A DNA stretch of 64,000 nt from contig CAVOUI010000009.1 in the NCBI GenBank assembly GCA_963699525.1, positions 62,001 through 126,000 on the forward strand. Direction: 5' to 3'. The stretch is from SG8-41 sp963699525. Its GTDB lineage: Bacteria; Pseudomonadota; Gammaproteobacteria; Burkholderiales; SG8-41. Position numbers and translations under genes: made by a program. Position 1 is the stretch's first letter; each line of letters starts with the position of its first letter. Below, one piece after another: positions 45,493 to 53,873 of the stretch. The notes beneath the pieces were generated by a model. That model made no database searches. It worked only from the letters and a program-made list of their open reading frames with translations, and was not told the origin of the DNA.

Positions 45493-47238
45493 ATGTATCG
45501 CTACGACGACATCGACCAGCGATTAGTGGACGAGCGGGTCGCCCAGTTTCGCGACCAGACGCGCCGCTTTCTCGCGGGCCGGCTCTCGGAGGACGATTTC
45601 CGCTCGCTGCGGCTGCGCAACGGCCTGTACATCCAGCGCTACGCGCCGATGCTGCGCATTGCGATCCCGTACGGCCTGCTTTCGTCGCGGCAATTGCGCA
45701 CGCTGGCTCATATCTCCCGCAAATGGGACCGGGGATACGGCCACTTCAGTACGCGCCAGAACCTCCAGCTCAACTGGGTGCGGCTCGAGGACGCGCCCGA
45801 CATCCTCGAGGAGCTTGCCCGGGTGCAGATGCACGCGATCCAGACCAGCGGCAACTCCACGCGCAACATCACCACGGACCACTTCGCCGGGGTGGCGCCT
45901 GATGAAATCGTGGATTCATTCGTCTGGTGCGAGCTGCTTCGGCAGTGGTCCACGTTGCACCCCGAGTTCTCCTACCTGCCGCGCAAGTTCAAGATTGCGG
46001 TGAACGGCGCCGCGGCCGACCGCGCAGCCACCTACCTGCACGACATCGGGCTGCACGCCGTGCGGGATAAGGGAGGAACCGGCTCGGACGGCGCCTCGCC
46101 GGAGGGCGAAGTGGGCTTCCGCGTGATCGTCGGCGGCGGCATGGGGCGCACGCCGATCGTCGGCCACGTGATGCGGGAGTTCCTGCCGTGGCCGCACCTG
46201 CTCACCTATGTCGAGGCCGTGCTGCGCGTCTACAACCGCTACGGCCGGCGCGACAACATCCACAAGGCACGCATCAAAATCCTGGTGAAAGCGCTGACGC
46301 CGGAACGGTTCCAGGCGGAGGTCGAAGCCGAGTGGGCCCACCTCAGGGACGGTCCGGCCACGCTGACCGAGGAGGAAGTGCGCCGTGTGGAGGCGCGCTT
46401 CACGCGGCCCGTCTACGAGCGGCTGCCGGAAGAGGACCCCGTATACCGTTCGAAGCTCGCGGTCGAGCCAGGCTTTGCGGCGTGGGCAAAGCGCAACGTT
46501 CATCCGCACAAGGCGCCGGGCTACGCGACGGTGACGCTATCGCTGAAGAAAACGGGCACGCCGCCGGGCGATGTCACCGCGGATCAGATGGATGCGGTGG
46601 CGGACCTCGCCGACCGCTACAGCCAGGGCGAGCTGCGAGTGTCCCACGAGCAAAACCTGATCCTCGCCGACGTGCGCGAGAAGGATTTGCACGCGCTGTG
46701 GCGCGAGGCGAAGGCGCTCGGCCTGGCGACGCCCAACGTCGGGCTTCTCACCAACATCATCGCCTGCCCGGGCGGGGATTTCTGCTCGCTGGCGAATGCC
46801 AAGTCCATCCCGGTGGCGCAGGCGATCCAGGAGCGCTTCGATGACCTCGACCATGTCCACGACATCGGCGAGATCGACCTCAACATTTCCGGTTGCATGA
46901 ACTCCTGCGGCCACCACCACGTCGGCCACATCGGCATCCTCGGCGTGGACAAGAACGGGGAGGAGTGGTACCAGATTTCGATCGGCGGCAACCAGGGCCT
47001 CACGCGACCCGGCGCGCCGGCGTCGCTGGGCAAGGTGATCGGTCCGTCCGTCGCGCGCGAGAGAATCCCGGACGTGGTCGAGGAGCTCATCGAGGTCTAT
47101 CTCGAGCGGCGCGAGAGCGAGGAAGAGCGCTTCATCGATGTCGTCTGGCGCATCGGGATCGAACCCTTCAAGGAGCGCGTCTATGGCGGTCATCATCAAG
47201 GGCATGAGCGTCACCCGCGATCCCTGGCGGCGGCTTGA
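45493..47238 (+). CDS. cysI: Nitrite/sulfite reductase haemoprotein (assimilatory sulfite reductase)
   Basis: Sirohaem and [4Fe-4S] enzyme that reduces sulfite to sulfide for cysteine synthesis. The 581-residue product has the cluster Cys in CPGGDFC (Cys425 and 431) and SGCMNSC (Cys468 and 472), the C-X5-C and C-X3-C pattern of the family, plus an N-terminal ferredoxin-like half-domain with GHFSTRQNLQLNW. ATG 45493 (MYRYDDID) follows AAGG. The neighbours (CysB-type regulator, DUF934) point to sulfite rather than nitrite. The DUF934 gene overlaps its 3' end by 56 bases. Confidence 0.92.
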   Translation: MYRYDDIDQRLVDERVAQFRDQTRRFLAGRLSEDDFRSLRLRNGLYIQRYAPMLRIAIPYGLLSSRQLRTLAHISRKWDRGYGHFSTRQNLQLNWVRLEDAPDILEELARVQMHAIQTSGNSTRNITTDHFAGVAPDEIVDSFVWCELLRQWSTLHPEFSYLPRKFKIAVNGAAADRAATYLHDIGLHAVRDKGGTGSDGASPEGEVGFRVIVGGGMGRTPIVGHVMREFLPWPHLLTYVEAVLRVYNRYGRRDNIHKARIKILVKALTPERFQAEVEAEWAHLRDGPATLTEEEVRRVEARFTRPVYERLPEEDPVYRSKLAVEPGFAAWAKRNVHPHKAPGYATVTLSLKKTGTPPGDVTADQMDAVADLADRYSQGELRVSHEQNLILADVREKDLHALWREAKALGLATPNVGLLTNIIACPGGDFCSLANAKSIPVAQAIQERFDDLDHVHDIGEIDLNISGCMNSCGHHHVGHIGILGVDKNGEEWYQISIGGNQGLTRPGAPASLGKVIGPSVARERIPDVVEELIEVYLERRESEEERFIDVVWRIGIEPFKERVYGGHHQGHERHPRSLAAA

Positions 47239-47722
47239 ACTGGGTCCCGGCGGGAGTCTGCCGCCCGTGCCGGCCACGGGCGACATCGTCGTGCCGCTCG
47301 CGCTGTGGCAGGCGAAGCGCGCGGAGCTGCTGAGCCGTCCCGGCAGGCTCGGCGTGTGGCTCGACAGCAGCGAGGAGCCCGCGGCGATCGCGGACGATCT
47401 GCATCTGCTCGGAATCGTGGCGGTGAACTTCCCGAAAGCGACCGACGGGCGCGGCTACTCCATCGCGTGCCTGCTGCGGCAGCGCTACGGGTGGAAGGGC
47501 GAGCTGCGCGCGTTTGGAGACATCTGGCGCGACCAGCTTTTCTTTCTCGCGAGCTGCGGCTTCAATTCGTTCGCGCTGCGCGAGGGCGAGGATCCGCACG
47601 AGGCGCTCGCCGCGTTCGGCGACTTCAGCGAGACCTACCAGGGCTCGGCCGCGCGCCCGCTGCCGCTCTTCCGCCGGCGCGACTTCCCGCCGCCCGACGG
47701 CGCGGAATCGTCTTCGACCTAG
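47183..47722 (+). CDS. DUF934 family protein of sulfite reductase operons
   Basis: A 179-residue DUF934 protein: LALWQAKRAELL and GVWLDSSEEPAAIADDL in the first half, and FPKATDGRGYSIACLLRQRYGW then GDIWRDQLFFLASCGFNSF in the second. The family regularly accompanies the haemoprotein of sulfite reductase in alpha- and betaproteobacteria and is thought to help sulfite reduction, but its biochemical role is unproven. The ATG at 47183 has AAGGAG upstream and lies inside the cysI gene. The cysH, cysD and cysN genes that often follow are not present here. Confidence 0.9.
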   Translation: MAVIIKGMSVTRDPWRRLELGPGGSLPPVPATGDIVVPLALWQAKRAELLSRPGRLGVWLDSSEEPAAIADDLHLLGIVAVNFPKATDGRGYSIACLLRQRYGWKGELRAFGDIWRDQLFFLASCGFNSFALREGEDPHEALAAFGDFSETYQGSAARPLPLFRRRDFPPPDGAESSST

Positions 47723-47762
47723 AACGCAGCGCGCCGGGAAGTCCGACTGCCGCGGCTGCGGC

Positions 47763-47792
47763 TGGACCCGTACGTCCAAAACACGCTACAAT
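47763..47792 (+). promoter_or_regulatory. Probable ribF promoter
   Basis: TGGACC (47763-47768) and TACAAT (47787-47792) are separated by 18 bases, 34 bases before the ribF start. Four of six and five of six positions match the sigma-70 consensus. Confidence 0.5.
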
Positions 47793-47825
47793 TCAAGCTT
47801 TTAGAAACGCTTCCGGCTGGGTTGT

Positions 47826-48950
47826 ATGCGACTCACGCGCGGCGTTCCTGCCGCGGCCGCGGGCCCGACCGCGCTCACCATAGGCAATTTCGACGGCGTG
47901 CATCTCGGCCATCAGGCGATGCTGGCCGAGTTGAAGCGCGCCGCGGCGCGACTCGGCGTGCCCGCCTGCGTGCTCACGTTCGAGCCGCATCCCCGCGAGT
48001 TCTTCGCCCCGGACAAGGCGCCGACGCGGCTCACCTCGCTGCGCGAGAAGCTGGAGTTGCTCGCCGACAGCGGCATCGAGCGGGTCCACCTCTGCCGTTT
48101 CGACTACCAGTTGGCGCAGATCACCGCGGAGGACTTCATCGAGCGCGTGATCGCGCGCGGGCTCGGGGCGCGCTGGCTTCTCGCGGGAGACGATTTCCGG
48201 TTCGGGGCGCGGCGCGCCGGCGACCTTGCCCTGCTGAAGCGAAACGGGCCCCGGCTCGGAATGGAGGTTTCCGCGCTGCCGAGCTTCATGCAGGACGGAG
48301 AGCGGGTATCGAGCACCGCGGTGCGCGGGGCGCTCGCCGCCGGGGAGCTCGCGCGGGCCGGACGGCTGCTCGGGCGCGCGTACTCGATCAGCGGGCGCGT
48401 GGTGCGGGGCGACGGACTGGGACGGAAGCTCGGCTTTCCCACCGCCAACGTCCAGATGAAGCACAACCGGCCGCCGTTGAGCGGCATTTTTGCCGTGCAG
48501 CTGCATGGCGTCGCGGCGGAGCCGCTCCGGGGGGTAGCGAGTCTCGGCGTGCGTCCGACGGTGAAGATCCAGGGGGCCCCGGTGCTCGAAGTGCACGCGC
48601 TCGACTACGATGGCGATCTCTACCGCCGCCACGTGCGCGTGGAGTTCCTGCACAAATTCCGTGACGAGGAGAAGTACGCCGACCTCGCCACGTTGACGCG
48701 CAGGATTGCGCTCGACGTGGAGAACGCGCGAAGCTTCTTTCGCCACAGGGACACGAGCTGCAGAGAAAGGCACAGGCCTGAGGCCGGGGCGCGCACGGAT
48801 CGGATCGGCCCGGGGTCCGGGCTGCTCCCGGTTTTCTGTGCGTCCGGGGCGGGCTTGCGGCTTGAACGATGGCTGATTACAGAAAAACGCTCAACCTGCC
48901 GGACACCCGGTTCCCGATGCGCGGCGACCTCGCGAAACGCGAGCCGCTGA
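47826..48950 (+). CDS. ribF: Bifunctional riboflavin kinase/FAD synthetase
   Basis: RibF makes FMN from riboflavin and then FAD. The N-terminal adenylyltransferase domain shows TIGNFDGVHLGHQAM near 17-31 and TFEPHPREFF near 50-59; the kinase domain shows GRKLGFPTANV near 200-210. The conserved end of the family (RIALDVENARSFF) is reached near 48738, but the frame runs about 70 more residues of low-complexity, Arg-rich sequence and overlaps the ileS start by 82 bases. The tail is probably not native; a one-base frameshift near 48740 would give a stop at 48780. The coordinates here follow the open frame. Confidence 0.9.
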   Translation: MRLTRGVPAAAAGPTALTIGNFDGVHLGHQAMLAELKRAAARLGVPACVLTFEPHPREFFAPDKAPTRLTSLREKLELLADSGIERVHLCRFDYQLAQITAEDFIERVIARGLGARWLLAGDDFRFGARRAGDLALLKRNGPRLGMEVSALPSFMQDGERVSSTAVRGALAAGELARAGRLLGRAYSISGRVVRGDGLGRKLGFPTANVQMKHNRPPLSGIFAVQLHGVAAEPLRGVASLGVRPTVKIQGAPVLEVHALDYDGDLYRRHVRVEFLHKFRDEEKYADLATLTRRIALDVENARSFFRHRDTSCRERHRPEAGARTDRIGPGSGLLPVFCASGAGLRLERWLITEKRSTCRTPGSRCAATSRNASR

Positions 48951-51725
48951 TGCTGAAGAGCTGGCAGGAGCGCGGGTTCTATCAGCGCATCCGCGCCGCG
49001 CGCCGCGGGGCGCCGCGCTTCGTCCTGCACGACGGTCCGCCCTACGCCAACGGCGACATCCACATCGGCCACGCGGTCAACAAGATCCTCAAGGACATCA
49101 TCGTCAAGCTGAAGACGCTGTCCGGGTTCGATGCGCCGTACGTGCCGGGCTGGGACTGCCACGGCATGCCGATCGAGGTGCAGATCGAGAAGAGCCACGG
49201 CAAGAACCTGCCGACCGCGGAGACCCAGCGCCTGTGCCGCGCCTACGCGGCGGAGCAGATCGAGCGGCAGAAGCGGGACTTCCTGCGCCTCGGGGTGCTC
49301 GGCGACTGGGACCGGCCGTATCGCACCATGGACTACCGGAACGAGGCCGACGAGATCCGCGCGCTGGGAGTCCTGCTGAAGAAGGGCTACATCTACCGCG
49401 GCTTGAAGCCCGTCAACTGGTGCTTCGATTGCGGGTCGGCGCTTGCCGAAGCCGAGGTCGAGTACGAGGACCGCACCGACATCGCCATCGATGTCGGTTT
49501 TCCCTTTGCCGAGCCGGAAAAGGTGGCGAAGGCGTTCGGATTGGCGAAGCTGCCCGATCAGCCCGGATACGCGGTGATCTGGACCACCACGCCCTGGACG
49601 CTGCCCGGCAACCAGGCGCTCAACGCACATCCCGGGCATCTCTACGACCTGGTGCGGACCGAGCGCGGGCTGCTCATCCTCGCGGCCGATCTGCGCGAGG
49701 CCTGCCTCGACCGCTACGGCCTGAAGCAGCGTGATGTTCTCGGTTCCTGCAAAGGCGCGGCGCTCGAACGCATCAAGTTCCGGCATCCGTTCTACGACCG
49801 CGTTGCTCCCGTTTACCTCGGCGAGTACGTGACGCTCGACACCGGCACCGGCATCGTGCACTCGGCGCCGGCCTACGGCGTGGAGGACTTCGACTCGTGC
49901 CGCCGCTACGGCATGAAGGATGACGAGATCCTCACGCCGGTGATGGGCGACGGCAAATTCGTTCCCGGTTTGCCGCTCTTCGGCGGGATGCTGATCTGGA
50001 AGGCCAACCCCGAGATCGTGCGGACCCTCGAAGAGCGCGGCGCGCTCTTCGCGCGCGACAACAAGCACGTGCACAGCTACATGCACTGCTGGCGCCACAA
50101 GACCCCGGTGATACTGCGCGCCACCGTGCAGTGGTTCGCCGGCATGGACGATGTCCCCGGCTTCAACGGAGTGAAGCCAAGGGAGACGCTGCGCGCGACC
50201 GCGCTGCGCGGAATCGAGACCACGCGATTTTTTCCCCAGTGGGGCCAGGCGCGGCTCCAGGGCATGATCGCCAACCGCCCCGACTGGACGCTGTCGCGCC
50301 AACGCCAGTGGGGCGTGCCGATGCCGTTCCTCATCCACAAGGAGACCGGCGCGCTCCATCCGCGCACGCTCGAGGTGCTCGAGCAGGTCGCGCAGCGCGT
50401 GGAGCGGGGCGGCATCGAGGCGTGGCAGGCGCTCGAGGCGAAAGAGCTGATCGGCGAGGACGCGGCGCGCTACGAGAAGGTGAAGGACACGCTGGACGTC
50501 TGGTTCGATTCCGGCTCGACGCACTACACCGTGATGCGCGGCTCGCACCGGGCCGACACCGGGTTTCCCGCGGACCTCTATCTCGAGGGCTCCGACCAGC
50601 ACCGCGGCTGGTTTCACTCCTCGCTTCTCGTCGCGTCCATGATGGACGGCGTGCCGCCGTACCGGTCGCTGCTGACCCACGGCTTCGTCATCGACATGGA
50701 GGGCCGCAAGATGTCCAAGTCGCGCGGCACCGGCATGTCCCCGCAGGAAATCATCGGCACGCTCGGCGCGGACATCCTGCGCCTGTGGGTCGCAAGCACC
50801 GACTACTCGGGCGAGCTGAACCTCTCGAACGAGATCCTGAAGCGGGTCGTCGAGTCCTATCGCCGCATCCGCAACACGCTACGATTCCTGCTCGCGAACC
50901 TGGACGATTTCGATGCGGCGCGCGATCGGCTGCCGGTCGACGAATGGCTCGAGATCGACCGCTACGCGTGGGTGATGACGCACGACCTGCAGCGCTGCGC
51001 TCGTGCCCTCCGAAGCCGGGGTCGCGGATCCGGCGGCGCCCGGTCATTACGGCAACTACGAGTTTCACCTGGCGATGCAGAAGCTCCAGACCTTCTGCTC
51101 CGAGGACCTCGGCGGCTTCTACCTCGACATCCTGAAGGACCGCCTCTACACCACGCGTGCGGACTCCCGCGTGCGACGCTCGGCGCAGAACGCGCTCTAC
51201 CACATCGCGCATGCGCTCACTCGGCTGCTCGCGCCCGTTCTCTCATTCACCGCGCAGGAGGCGTGGGAGGTGCTGGCGGGAGAGGGGGCGAACGTGTTCG
51301 AGCAGGCCTGGTACGAGTTCCCGCTGCCGCGCGATGCGGAGCCGCTGCGCGGTCGCTGGACAAAGCTGCGCGAACTGCGATCCGACGTCCTCAAGCAACT
51401 GGAAGAGCTACGCGTCGCGGGCAAGATCGGCTCCTCGCTTGCGGGCGAGGTCGAGCTCTACGCCAATGGGGAAAACCGCGAATTCCTCAAGTCGTTCGGC
51501 GACGATCTGCGTTTCGTGTTCATCACGTCCCGGGCATCGGTCATGGATCCGTCCGGGGCCGACGCGGCGCCGTTCCGGATCGAGGTGAAAGCGAGCCCGC
51601 ACCGGAAATGCGAGCGCTGCTGGCACTACCGGGCGGATGTGGACCGCGACGCGGCGCACCCCGGCCTGTGCGGGCGCTGCGTCGCGAACCTGTACGGCGC
51701 GGGCGAGCCGCGCGTGCACGCGTGA
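48869..51725 (+). CDS. ileS: Isoleucyl-tRNA synthetase, frameshifted
   Basis: Charges tRNA-Ile. The class I motifs are clear: the HIGH-type PYANGDIHIGHAVN near 57-70 and KMSKS in GRKMSKSRG near 613. The editing domain and the C-terminal zinc finger (CERCWHYRADVD and GLCGRC) are present. The frame breaks near 50993: removing one C gives HDLQAALVPSEAG and restores the C-terminal 240 residues, which continue as FHLAMQKLQTFCSEDLGG to the stop at 51725. As this gene is essential, a sequence error is the likely cause. An unusual insertion of about a dozen residues lies beside the break. lspA follows at one base. Confidence 0.95.
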
Positions 51726-51726
51726 C

Positions 51727-52224
51727 ATGACTCGCTGGCTCGCGCTCGCAGCGGCAATCGTGGTGGGGGACCAGCTCACCAAGTTCGCCGCCGTCCAGTT
51801 TCTGGCGATCGGCAAGGCCATCGCGGTGACGCCGTTCTTCAATCTGGTCCTGGTCTACAACAGCGGCGCGGCCTTCAGCATCCTGTCGGACGCGGCGGGC
51901 TGGCAGCGGCTGATCTTCATCGCGATCGCGCTCATCGCCTCGGTCTGGATCGTGTGGCTGCTGCGCAAGTACCCGCACCAGCGCCTGTTCGCGCTGGCGC
52001 TCTCGCTCGTGCTCGCCGGCGCGGTCGGCAACGTGATCGACCGGATCGCCTTCGGGGCGGTCATCGATTTCCTCGATTTCCACGCCTGGGGCTATCACTG
52101 GCCGGCATTCAACGTGGCGGATTCCGCCATCACCTGCGGGGCGGCGCTGCTGGTCTGGGACGCGCTGCGCCCCAAAACGAGGGATGAGGGCCCTTCGACA
52201 GACTCAGGACGGGCGGAGGGATGA
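51727..52224 (+). CDS. lspA: Lipoprotein signal peptidase
   Basis: Signal peptidase II removes signal peptides from prolipoproteins in the inner membrane. The 165-residue product has four membrane helices and both catalytic Asp motifs, GNVIDRIAFGAVIDF near 101-115 and FNVADSAIT near 125-133. It starts one base after the ileS stop. Its last dozen codons (DEGPSTDSGR) are encoded by a short dispersed repeat, so the original C-terminus has probably been replaced by insertion of that element. Confidence 0.95.
   Translation: MTRWLALAAAIVVGDQLTKFAAVQFLAIGKAIAVTPFFNLVLVYNSGAAFSILSDAAGWQRLIFIAIALIASVWIVWLLRKYPHQRLFALALSLVLAGAVGNVIDRIAFGAVIDFLDFHAWGYHWPAFNVADSAITCGAALLVWDALRPKTRDEGPSTDSGRAEG
52191..52214 (+). 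repeat. Dispersed short repeat, copy 1
   Basis: A 24-base element beginning CCCTTCGACAGACTCAGG, at the end of lspA. It matches, with two mismatches, the reverse complement of a second copy at 53182-53205 on the other side of ispH. The core CTTCGACAGGCTCAGG resembles a short palindromic repeat seen scattered through many proteobacterial genomes (from memory, not searched). Confidence 0.6.
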
Positions 52225-52235
52225 GGGTAGGCGCG

Positions 52236-52241
52236 TATAAT
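52236..52241 (+). promoter_or_regulatory. -10 hexamer before ispH
   Basis: Perfect TATAAT followed by TTTG, 29 bases before the ispH ATG. The expected -35 position falls next to the dispersed repeat and has no good match. Confidence 0.4.
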
Positions 52242-52270
52242 TTTGCCTCGCCCGTCTCGCGGCGCGTGCC

Positions 52271-53192
52271 ATGAAAGTGCTGCTCGCCAATCCCCGCGGC
52301 TTCTGCGCCGGCGTCGATCGCGCCATCGAGATCGTCGAGCGCGCGCTGCGCCTGCACGGCGCGCCGATCTACGTGCGCCACGAGGTGGTGCACAACAAGT
52401 TCGTGGTGGAGGATCTGCGGGAGAAGGGCGCGGTGTTCGTCGAGAGCCTGGCCGAAGTTCCGGAAGGCGCAACGGTGATCTTCAGCGCGCATGGCGTGTC
52501 CCAGGCGGTGCGGCGCGATGCCGAGGCGAGAAAGCTCAAGGTGTTCGACGCGACCTGCCCGCTCGTGACCAAGGTGCACGTCGAGGTGGCGAAGATGCGC
52601 GAGCACGGGCGCGAGATCGTCATGATCGGGCACCGCGGCCATCCCGAGGTCGAGGGCACCATGGGCCAGAGCAGGGGCGGGATGTACTTGGTGGAGAAGC
52701 CCGGGGACGTGCCGCAGCTTAGGGTGCGGGACGAGAAGAACCTCGCCTTCGTGACCCAGACGACCTTGTCGGTTGACGACGCGAAGCAAACGATCGACGC
52801 CCTCAAGTCGCGCTTCCCGGGCATCGTCGGTCCGAAGAAGGACGATATCTGCTACGCGACACAGAACCGCCAGGATGCAGTCAAGACATTGGCGCGGCAG
52901 TGCGAGGTGGTGATCGTGGTGGGCTCGCCCAACAGCTCGAACTCAAACCGCCTGCGCGAAGTGGCCGAGCACCAGGGAGTGCCGGCCTACATGGTGGACA
53001 ACGCTTCGGAGCTCGAGCCGGGCTGGGTGGCGGGCAAGCGCGTCGTGGGCGTCACCGCCGGCGCCTCTGCGCCCGAAGTGCTGGTGAAGGCAGGTGGTGG
53101 ACCGGCTGCGTCAACTCGGCGGCGGGCCTGCCACCGAATCGAAGGGTATTGCCGAGAAGGTGGTATTCCCCCTGCCCAAGGGCCTGTCCTGA
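52271..53192 (+). CDS. ispH: 4-hydroxy-3-methylbut-2-enyl diphosphate reductase, frameshifted
   Basis: Last enzyme of the MEP pathway, an iron-sulfur reductase producing isopentenyl and dimethylallyl diphosphates. The three cluster Cys are visible in GFCAGVDRA (Cys12), DATCPLVTKVH and the region of SSNSNRL, with IFSAHGVS and GHRGHPEVEGTMGQ. Near 53092 the frame breaks: one extra G after VLVK; the other frame continues QVVDRLRQLGGGPATES and ends KGLS at a TGA at 53190-53192. The uncorrected frame runs on to 53254 with an unrelated tail. The stop lies inside the second copy of a dispersed repeat. Essential gene, so a sequence error is likely. Confidence 0.93.
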
Positions 53193-53205
53193 GCCTGTCG
53201 AAGGG
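53182..53205 (-). repeat. Dispersed short repeat, copy 2
   Basis: Reverse-strand copy (CCCTTCGACAGGCTCAGG reading leftward) of the element at 52191-52214, 22 of 24 bases identical. It overlaps the corrected stop codon of ispH, so the pair brackets ispH in inverted orientation. Confidence 0.6.
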
Positions 53206-53226
53206 GACTCGCCTGACGGCGCGGCT

Positions 53227-53793
53227 TCAGCCCGAAATCCGGCCGCAGGGATAACCCTTGCCGTAGCCGAATTCCACGAGCATGTAGCTCTTCACCGGGC
53301 CTTCCCGGGCGACGGCGGGCGTGAATTTCAGTCCCTGAACGCTCTCGAGGGCGCTCTTCTCGAACGGCGGCGCGCCGCATACGACGTCGCTGCGCGTTAC
53401 TCGGCCGTCTTCGGCAATCAGGAGCTGGACGATGACCGCCCCGTTCTTTTGCGCAAGCTCGCCCGTCGGATAGCGGAGTTTCGGCTCCGAGAGCGGACGG
53501 GCCGGCGACTTCAGGTTGGGAGATCGGAAATGAATGTAGCGCACGTCGTCAATCTCGACGTATTCGTCGGGGTCGTTCTTGCGCGGCTTCTTCGAAAGCA
53601 GCAGGACCCGGACCCGGACTTCCTGCGGGCGCGCCGGCCGGGTCGCTGCTTCTTTCTTGACGGTCGCAGCTTGCGCGAGGCGAATGACCTGTGGCTGCTC
53701 AGCACGGTCCTGAGCCTGGGCGGGTACGGCTACGGCTGCGGCCGCCACCGAGAGGATCCCAAGCGCGGTAAGCGCGGATTTGCTGCAATTCAT
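53227..53793 (-). CDS. Exported TonB C-terminal-like protein
   Basis: A 188-residue protein with a cleavable signal (ALTALGILSVAAAAVAVPAQAQ) and a C-terminal TonB-like fold: LRYPTGELAQKNGAVIVQLLI, EDGRVTRSDVVCG and FEKSALESVQGLKFTPAV. Unlike true TonB it lacks an N-terminal anchor and long Pro-rich spacer, so it is probably a periplasmic TonB-box-like domain protein, not an energy transducer. It converges on ispH and lies downstream of pilY1 on the same strand, separated by a GC-rich hairpin. Confidence 0.78.
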   Translation of the reverse strand: MNCSKSALTALGILSVAAAAVAVPAQAQDRAEQPQVIRLAQAATVKKEAATRPARPQEVRVRVLLLSKKPRKNDPDEYVEIDDVRYIHFRSPNLKSPARPLSEPKLRYPTGELAQKNGAVIVQLLIAEDGRVTRSDVVCGAPPFEKSALESVQGLKFTPAVAREGPVKSYMLVEFGYGKGYPCGRISG

Positions 53794-53824
53794 AGGCTGT
53801 CTCGTCCGATGGTAGAAGCGGGGC

Positions 53825-53852
53825 GGCGGCCGGCCCCCGGTGGCCGGCCGCC
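53825..53852. terminator. GC-rich hairpin after pilY1
   Basis: A perfect 11-base stem (GGCGGCCGGCC at 53825-53835 with its complement at 53842-53852) closed by a six-base loop, just downstream of the pilY1 stop. There is no U run on either side, so it may act as a pause or RNA-stabilising structure instead of a classic terminator. Confidence 0.5.
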
Positions 53853-53873
53853 TCCATCCCGCGCAAGGCCTTG

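Noticed and set aside
48620..50680. 686-codon leftward frame opposite ileS
   Set aside because: Antisense to unmistakable aminoacyl-tRNA synthetase motifs.
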